A stretch of DNA of 9,752 nucleotides from contig CALBKR010000259.1 in NCBI GenBank assembly GCA_937896105.1, forward strand, positions 1-9,752, in the 5' to 3' direction. Positions 5,366-9,752 of the stretch are shown piece by piece. A program made the translations under genes and the position numbers. The notes under the pieces are model-generated. The model searched no databases and was not told where the DNA came from. It worked only from the letters and a program-made list of their open reading frames with translations. Numbering within the stretch: position 1 is the stretch's first letter; each line of letters opens with the position of its first letter. The DNA comes from an uncultured Bacteroidales bacterium (lineage in GTDB: Bacteria > Bacteroidota > Bacteroidia > Bacteroidales > Bacteroidaceae).

Positions 5366-7438
5366 AAGATGCTTTACGACCGTGCCGGGTCACAGGCCGA
5401 AGCTCCAAAGTATCTGCTCCTTTTCGGTGACAGTTGGTACGATAACCGTTTGTTGACATCACCCGGGCGCAAGCAGGAGAATCTGTTGCTTTGCTATGAG
5501 TCACAGAATTCAGTCGATGCCATAAGGTCTTATGTACTTGAGGATTATGTGGGGTATCTTGATGATAATGAAGGTTCCGGTCACCTCTATGACAAAGTCG
5601 ACTTGGGAATCGGACGCATACCGGCGCAATCGGTAGCCGAGGCTAATGCCGTTGTCGACAAGACTATTGCATATATGAAGAACGGTGATGCCGGCGAGTG
5701 GCAGAACACTATACTGCTTTTGGCCGATGATGGTGATAATGATATGCCAAATCAGCATATGAAGGATGCAGACAGCATAGCCGTTATTTTTGAAAGAGAC
5801 TACCAGTCGTATATTGTCGACCGTGTATATTGGGATAACTATCCGATAGAGGTGTCGGCTACGGGTAAGCGATACCCTGTTGTTACAAAGGAGATTTATA
5901 ACCGTTTGGCCAAGGGCGCACTTATGGTCAACTATTCGGGGCACGGCAGCACAAACCTGCTGTCGCACGAGATGGTGTGGAAGGCTGCCGATATGTCTGC
6001 GTTGAATTCACCACGTCTGCCTTTCTGGGTTACTGCGTCGTGCGACATCGGTCCGTTTGACCTTGGTGACAATTCGGTTGCGGAGTCGGCCATAATGAAT
6101 GCATCGGGTGGTGCAGTGGGGCTCTTTACTACCACGCGTACTGTGATGCAGAGTTATAACTCTGTGATAAATAAGGAGTTTACAAAGTTGTTGATGAGGC
6201 CTACAAATACCGGAGAGGCTATGGCTGTCGGTGATGCCTCACGAATGGCAAAATGCAATGTGATTACATTTGGTAGCGACAGGTCGGAGAATAAACTGCA
6301 GTATGTGCTGCTGGGTGATCCTGCACTCCGGCTGAAGTACCCCCGCTACCGCTTTGTGGTAGATAGGTTGAATGGAACGGATGTCAAGGACGGCTCTGTG
6401 CAGGTATATGCAGGCTCGTTGCTTAATGTAGAGGGGCGTGTTGTTTCACCCGATGGCGAATTGGCAGATGACTTCACAGGTGTGTTGTACTCTACGCTTT
6501 TCGACAGCGCAACCGAGGTGAATACGCGTGATAATACGGGTATCGGAAGCTATAGTTACACAGCCTATGACAAAACTCTCTTTTCGGGCAGTGATTCGGT
6601 GTGCAATGGCCGCTTCTCGATAGAGATACCTGTTCCGTTGGATATAAGTTACAGCAACGATTTCGGCAAATTGAACCTTTTTGCCGTCGACAGTTCTCTG
6701 GTGCGCTCGGCGCAGGGGCATTTCTGCGATTTTACTGTCGGCGGTACGGCTGCAGGGTTTGAAAATGACAGTGTAGGCCCAGAGATAAAGCTCTATCTCA
6801 ATTCACCCACATTCAGGGATGGCGATGAGGTAAATGCTGCACCTTGTCTCTATGTTGAGCTCTATGACGAGAACGGTATAAACACAATCGGCACTGGTGT
6901 CGGGCACGATATAACTGCTATAATAGACAATAGTCCCCGTTATACATACAATCTGAACAGCGCCTTCGAGGCGGTAGTGGGCGACTACAAGCGCGGAACG
7001 ATAATGATGCCTCTGGGCACTCTTGAGCCCGGTGAGCACACTCTGCTGTTGCGTGCGTGGGATTTGTACAACAACTCATCGGTTGCCGAGATAACATTCT
7101 ATGTCGACCCATCCATTGCTCCCGACTTCTCCGAGCTGGAAATAAATCCTGCGCCGGTTGTTTCGGGTGCTCCTGCCACTTTCAGGCTAACGCATAACCG
7201 TCCGCAGAGCGAGCTCGAGGTGACAATCGAGATATTCAACTATCAGGGGCAGGTGCTTTGGCGGAATAGCGAACGCACAGTGTGTGACGGCTTTACATAT
7301 ACCTGCCATTGGGACGGTTCCGGGCAAGGAGGACAACCGTTGCCTGTCGGTGTCTATCTGGTCAGGGCATACATAGCCGAGGGGGGCGCGGTGTCTTCCT
7401 CCAAGACCGGGAAATTTGTTGTTGTAAACAATAAATAG
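5363..7438 (+). CDS. porU: T9SS sortase PorU, C-terminal fragment with catalytic dyad
   Basis: This open frame of 691 codons carries most of the C25 (gingipain-like) peptidase domain: YLLLFGDSWYDNR near the start, then the catalytic His in YSGHGS (H194 of this fragment, codon 5942-5944) and the nucleophilic Cys in TASCDIGPFD (C227, codon 6041-6043). The domain closes at about 330 with VLLGDPALRLKYP. Ig-like, beta-rich regions follow, and the last 80 or so residues are a FlgD-like/T9SS C-terminal domain (VTIEIFNYQGQVLW, then LPVGVYLVRA). The fragment has no signal peptide, so on its own it could not reach the periplasm. Joined to the upstream half by one restored base, it gives a protein of about 1,250 residues, near the size known for PorU (about 1,150 in Porphyromonas gingivalis). 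porV follows after 68 bases. Confidence 0.88.
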   Translation: MKMLYDRAGSQAEAPKYLLLFGDSWYDNRLLTSPGRKQENLLLCYESQNSVDAIRSYVLEDYVGYLDDNEGSGHLYDKVDLGIGRIPAQSVAEANAVVDKTIAYMKNGDAGEWQNTILLLADDGDNDMPNQHMKDADSIAVIFERDYQSYIVDRVYWDNYPIEVSATGKRYPVVTKEIYNRLAKGALMVNYSGHGSTNLLSHEMVWKAADMSALNSPRLPFWVTASCDIGPFDLGDNSVAESAIMNASGGAVGLFTTTRTVMQSYNSVINKEFTKLLMRPTNTGEAMAVGDASRMAKCNVITFGSDRSENKLQYVLLGDPALRLKYPRYRFVVDRLNGTDVKDGSVQVYAGSLLNVEGRVVSPDGELADDFTGVLYSTLFDSATEVNTRDNTGIGSYSYTAYDKTLFSGSDSVCNGRFSIEIPVPLDISYSNDFGKLNLFAVDSSLVRSAQGHFCDFTVGGTAAGFENDSVGPEIKLYLNSPTFRDGDEVNAAPCLYVELYDENGINTIGTGVGHDITAIIDNSPRYTYNLNSAFEAVVGDYKRGTIMMPLGTLEPGEHTLLLRAWDLYNNSSVAEITFYVDPSIAPDFSELEINPAPVVSGAPATFRLTHNRPQSELEVTIEIFNYQGQVLWRNSERTVCDGFTYTCHWDGSGQGGQPLPVGVYLVRAYIAEGGAVSSSKTGKFVVVNNK

Positions 7439-7506
7439 GCTTTTTTAGAGTTATATATAGGCATACCGAGGCGCAGTTTGTGCTTTGGGATAAAAAAAGA
7501 AGATAT

Positions 7507-8694
7507 ATGATAAGGAATAGAATAGCTCTTTTGTCTTTTCTTGTGCTTATGACCATTCCGGCATTTGCCCAGAAAGACCAGTTCAACCCTGTATACACAG
7601 GTGTTACATCACTTTCGATAGCTCCTGATGCCCGTGCCGGTTCGCTCGGAGATGTCGGTGTGGCAACCGAGCCTGATGCCAATTCACAATATTGGAACCC
7701 TGCAAAGTATCCGTTCAACATTGCGCGTGCAGGTGTGTCAATGTCATACACCCCTTGGCTGCGCCAGCTGGTAAGTGATATTGACCTTGTGAACCTTGCC
7801 GGTTTCTACCGCATAGGCAACTACTCGGCAGTGAGTGCGTCATTGACATACTTCTCGCTCGGTGAGGTCTTTGTCGAGAACGAGATGACCATAAAACCGT
7901 ACGAGATGGCTGTTGATGTTGCCTATTCGCGAATGCTGTCCGAGACCTTCTCGGCCGCCATTGCGCTGCGGTATATCTTCAGCGATCTGCAGTATGATTA
8001 CACCGAGGATATGTCGCCCGGTCACGCCTTTTCGGCCGATATTGCTCTTTATTATAACAAGTATCTTATGATGGGCAACCGTGAGTGTCTGTTGGGTCTT
8101 GGCCTTAATGCCTCTAACATAGGTACAAAGATTTCCTATGACGGTGGTGCTACAAACCAGTTCATACCTACAAACCTGCGTTTGGGTGCGTCATTGCTCA
8201 TTCCTTTGAATGAGTACAATACAATCTCTGTAAGCCTTGATGTCAACAAACTGATGGTGCCTACCAAGCCCTCTTATAGCCAGTTTCTTGAGGAGAGCGG
8301 ATATGAGCAGGGCGATAACAGCTACTACTCCGAATATCAGAGCTGGCTTGATACAACCGGCTACAACGATATTTCACCTATCACCGGTATTTTCAAGTCG
8401 TTTGCCGATGCCCCAGGCGGTTTCAAGGAGGAGATGCAGGAGATTTATGGCGGTCTGGGTGTCGAGTATTGCTATAACCAACAGTTCTCTTTGCGTGGCG
8501 GCTACCACTATGAGAATGCATATAAGGGCAATAGGCAATACTTTACAGTCGGTGCCGGCTTCCGTATGAGTGTCTTCTCGCTCGATGCGGCTTATCTGAT
8601 ATCTACAGCCCAGAGCAATCCGCTTGACCAGACATTGCGTTTTTCGCTCTCTTTTGACCTCGATGGTCTGAAAGATCTTTTCAGTCGACGTTAA
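7507..8694 (+). CDS. porV: T9SS outer-membrane protein PorV
   Basis: PorV (LptO) is an outer-membrane beta-barrel of the type IX secretion system. It takes cargo from the Sov translocon and delivers it to PorU. The 395 residues begin with a signal peptide (MIRNRIALLSFLVLMTI, cleavage probably after PAFA or AFAQ). The mature N-terminus NPVYTGVTSLSIAPDARAGS, with GDVGVATEPDANSQYWNPAKY, is the family signature. Alternating strands follow to a barrel end rich in aromatic and Leu residues (LRFSLSFDLDGLKDLFSRR). The frame is open upstream from a GTG at 7480, but the ATG at 7507 is chosen because it puts the signal peptide at the N-terminus. It lies 68 bases after porU and 10 before ispF. I see no separate promoter in the 68-base gap. 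The order porU-porV-ispF is also that of P. gingivalis. Confidence 0.95.
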   Translation: MIRNRIALLSFLVLMTIPAFAQKDQFNPVYTGVTSLSIAPDARAGSLGDVGVATEPDANSQYWNPAKYPFNIARAGVSMSYTPWLRQLVSDIDLVNLAGFYRIGNYSAVSASLTYFSLGEVFVENEMTIKPYEMAVDVAYSRMLSETFSAAIALRYIFSDLQYDYTEDMSPGHAFSADIALYYNKYLMMGNRECLLGLGLNASNIGTKISYDGGATNQFIPTNLRLGASLLIPLNEYNTISVSLDVNKLMVPTKPSYSQFLEESGYEQGDNSYYSEYQSWLDTTGYNDISPITGIFKSFADAPGGFKEEMQEIYGGLGVEYCYNQQFSLRGGYHYENAYKGNRQYFTVGAGFRMSVFSLDAAYLISTAQSNPLDQTLRFSLSFDLDGLKDLFSRR

Positions 8695-8704
8695 TTCTGT
8701 AACT

Positions 8705-9178
8705 ATGATACGTGTAGGTTTTGGTATGGATGTCCACAGGTTTGCCGAGAACCGTGATTTGTGGATAGGCGGAGTCAAGATTCCCTATGAGTTGGGGCTT
8801 GCAGGGCACTCGGATGCCGATGTGCTTATACACGCGATATGTGATGCGTTGTTGGGGGCTGCCAATCTGCGTGATATCGGCTTCCAGTTTCCTGACAATT
8901 CGGACGAGTTCCTGAATATCGACAGCAAGATACTGTTGCACCGCACGAATGTTCTTCTAAAGGAGAAGGGCTACTCGATAGGCAATATCGATGCTACGGT
9001 GGCAGCGCAGGCTCCTAAGCTGAACCCTCATATCCCTGCTATGCAGCAGGTGATGGCCGGTGTGTTGGAAATCTCACCCGATGATATCTCCATAAAGGCG
9101 ACGACGACCGAAAGACTTGGCTTTGAGGGGCGCAAAGAGGGTATAACCGCCTATGCGACGGTGCTTATATGTAAGTGA
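8705..9178 (+). CDS. ispF: 2-C-methyl-D-erythritol 2,4-cyclodiphosphate synthase
   Basis: Cyclises CDP-methylerythritol 2-phosphate to MEcPP with release of CMP, the fifth step of the MEP isoprenoid pathway, in the cytoplasm. Its 157 residues match the usual length for this trimeric zinc enzyme. The zinc ligands are visible as D9 and H11 (GMDVHRF) and H43 (VLIHAICDALLG). The GHSDADV stretch at 34-40 and the C-terminal KATTTERLGFEGRKEG, with the conserved TTE, complete the active site. It starts 10 bases after porV and ends three bases before the next ATG, so it probably shares the transcript. It has no known functional tie to type IX secretion; the linkage appears to be conserved gene order. 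Confidence 0.97.
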   Translation: MIRVGFGMDVHRFAENRDLWIGGVKIPYELGLAGHSDADVLIHAICDALLGAANLRDIGFQFPDNSDEFLNIDSKILLHRTNVLLKEKGYSIGNIDATVAAQAPKLNPHIPAMQQVMAGVLEISPDDISIKATTTERLGFEGRKEGITAYATVLICK

Positions 9179-9181
9179 GCG

Positions 9182-9752
9182 ATGAAGAGGATTTCAACAA
9201 ATTTTATGTTTTTAGCAGCAGTAATGCTGCTAATTTCATCTTGTGCAACATTGTCGCGTAGCGGTGTGGGGCGTGTAAGGCATTATACAGTAGAGAGTAG
9301 CCAGTTGCCTGGGGCGTTCGACGGCTACACGGTGGCTTTTGTCTCCGACCTTCACTATCCAAGTCTCTTTTCACCTTCAAGGCTCAATAAATTGGTGGCT
9401 CGCCTGAATGCCTTGTCTCCCGATATATTGCTTTTGGGCGGTGATTATGTAACCGACAACGATTCCATAGAAAAGCTGTTTTCCTCCATTTCATCGGTGA
9501 AAACGGCAGATGGCATATATGCTGTTATGGGTAACCACGAAAGGAGCAACAGCAACCTTGTGGCGCAGGCTATGAGGCGGAACGGTGTGGTGCTGTTGAG
9601 TGACGATACGGTGCATATATCGCGTGGCCGTGAACGTATCTTCTTTGCCGGCATTGCCGATAGCTTCAGTTTCGATTCCTGCAAGGTGCAGCCGGCGGAA
9701 CAGGTAGCTGATACGGCTTTTGTTATGCTGCTGTGCCACACCCCTGATTATG
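9182..9752 (+). CDS. Metallophosphoesterase with lipoprotein signal, C-terminal part missing
   Basis: The 190 visible residues form the start of a calcineurin-like metallophosphoesterase. The dinuclear metal motifs are in order: DLH (D56, H58 in VSDLHYP), GGD (D88) and GNHE (N118, H119). A later CHTPDY at the window edge probably supplies the next His. The N-terminus has a positive start (MKR), a hydrophobic stretch and LLISSC, a plausible lipobox with Cys21. This suggests a lipoprotein, though an uncleaved membrane anchor is possible. After the Cys I see no acidic or charged surface-export signal, so a periplasmic-facing position is my guess. The arrangement resembles YkuE-type phosphoesterases, some of which act on lipid-linked phosphates; the substrate is unknown. 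It begins three bases after ispF. Confidence 0.88.
   Translation, partial: MKRISTNFMFLAAVMLLISSCATLSRSGVGRVRHYTVESSQLPGAFDGYTVAFVSDLHYPSLFSPSRLNKLVARLNALSPDILLLGGDYVTDNDSIEKLFSSISSVKTADGIYAVMGNHERSNSNLVAQAMRRNGVVLLSDDTVHISRGRERIFFAGIADSFSFDSCKVQPAEQVADTAFVMLLCHTPDY

Overview
The window looks like core chromosome of a Bacteroidales bacterium (phylum Bacteroidota). The evidence is the type IX secretion pair porU-porV followed by ispF, a Bacteroidota-style Rex regulator, A-rich leaders mostly without Shine-Dalgarno sites, and promoter elements close to the Bacteroidota consensus (-7 TAnnTTTG, -33 TTTG). The species cannot be fixed from the sequence. I see no insertion sequence, prophage, CRISPR array, tRNA or rRNA. 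No stretch of more than about 125 bases lacks a gene.

The layout is divergent around an intergenic region at 2278-2400. Leftward, on the minus strand, lie a bacterial SUI1/eIF1-like factor, pyrE (orotate phosphoribosyltransferase), a small SRPBCC-fold protein and argH (argininosuccinate lyase, cut by the left edge). pyrE, the SRPBCC gene and argH look like one transcript for pyrimidine and arginine synthesis. A strong hairpin sits in the argH leader. A perfect -7 box precedes pyrE.

Rightward, on the plus strand, lie rex (NADH/NAD+-sensing repressor), a fumarylacetoacetate hydrolase (FAH) family gene, porU (the T9SS sortase), porV (its outer-membrane partner), ispF (MEP isoprenoid pathway) and a metallophosphoesterase with a lipoprotein signal, cut by the right edge. 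Gaps are 68 bases or less, so one long transcript starting at the rex promoter is plausible.

The main anomaly is in porU. The reading frame breaks inside the peptidase domain near 5325-5327. One extra T there would restore an open frame of about 1,250 codons across a conserved-looking F-S-G-T-P-D stretch. As it stands, the gene reads as an N-terminal half with the signal peptide and a C-terminal half with the catalytic His and Cys, joined by a TGATG stop/start overlap. A sequence or assembly error, or a recent mutation, is the likeliest cause, but it deserves checking. I found no convincing undescribed system; the rest is conserved housekeeping and secretion genes.
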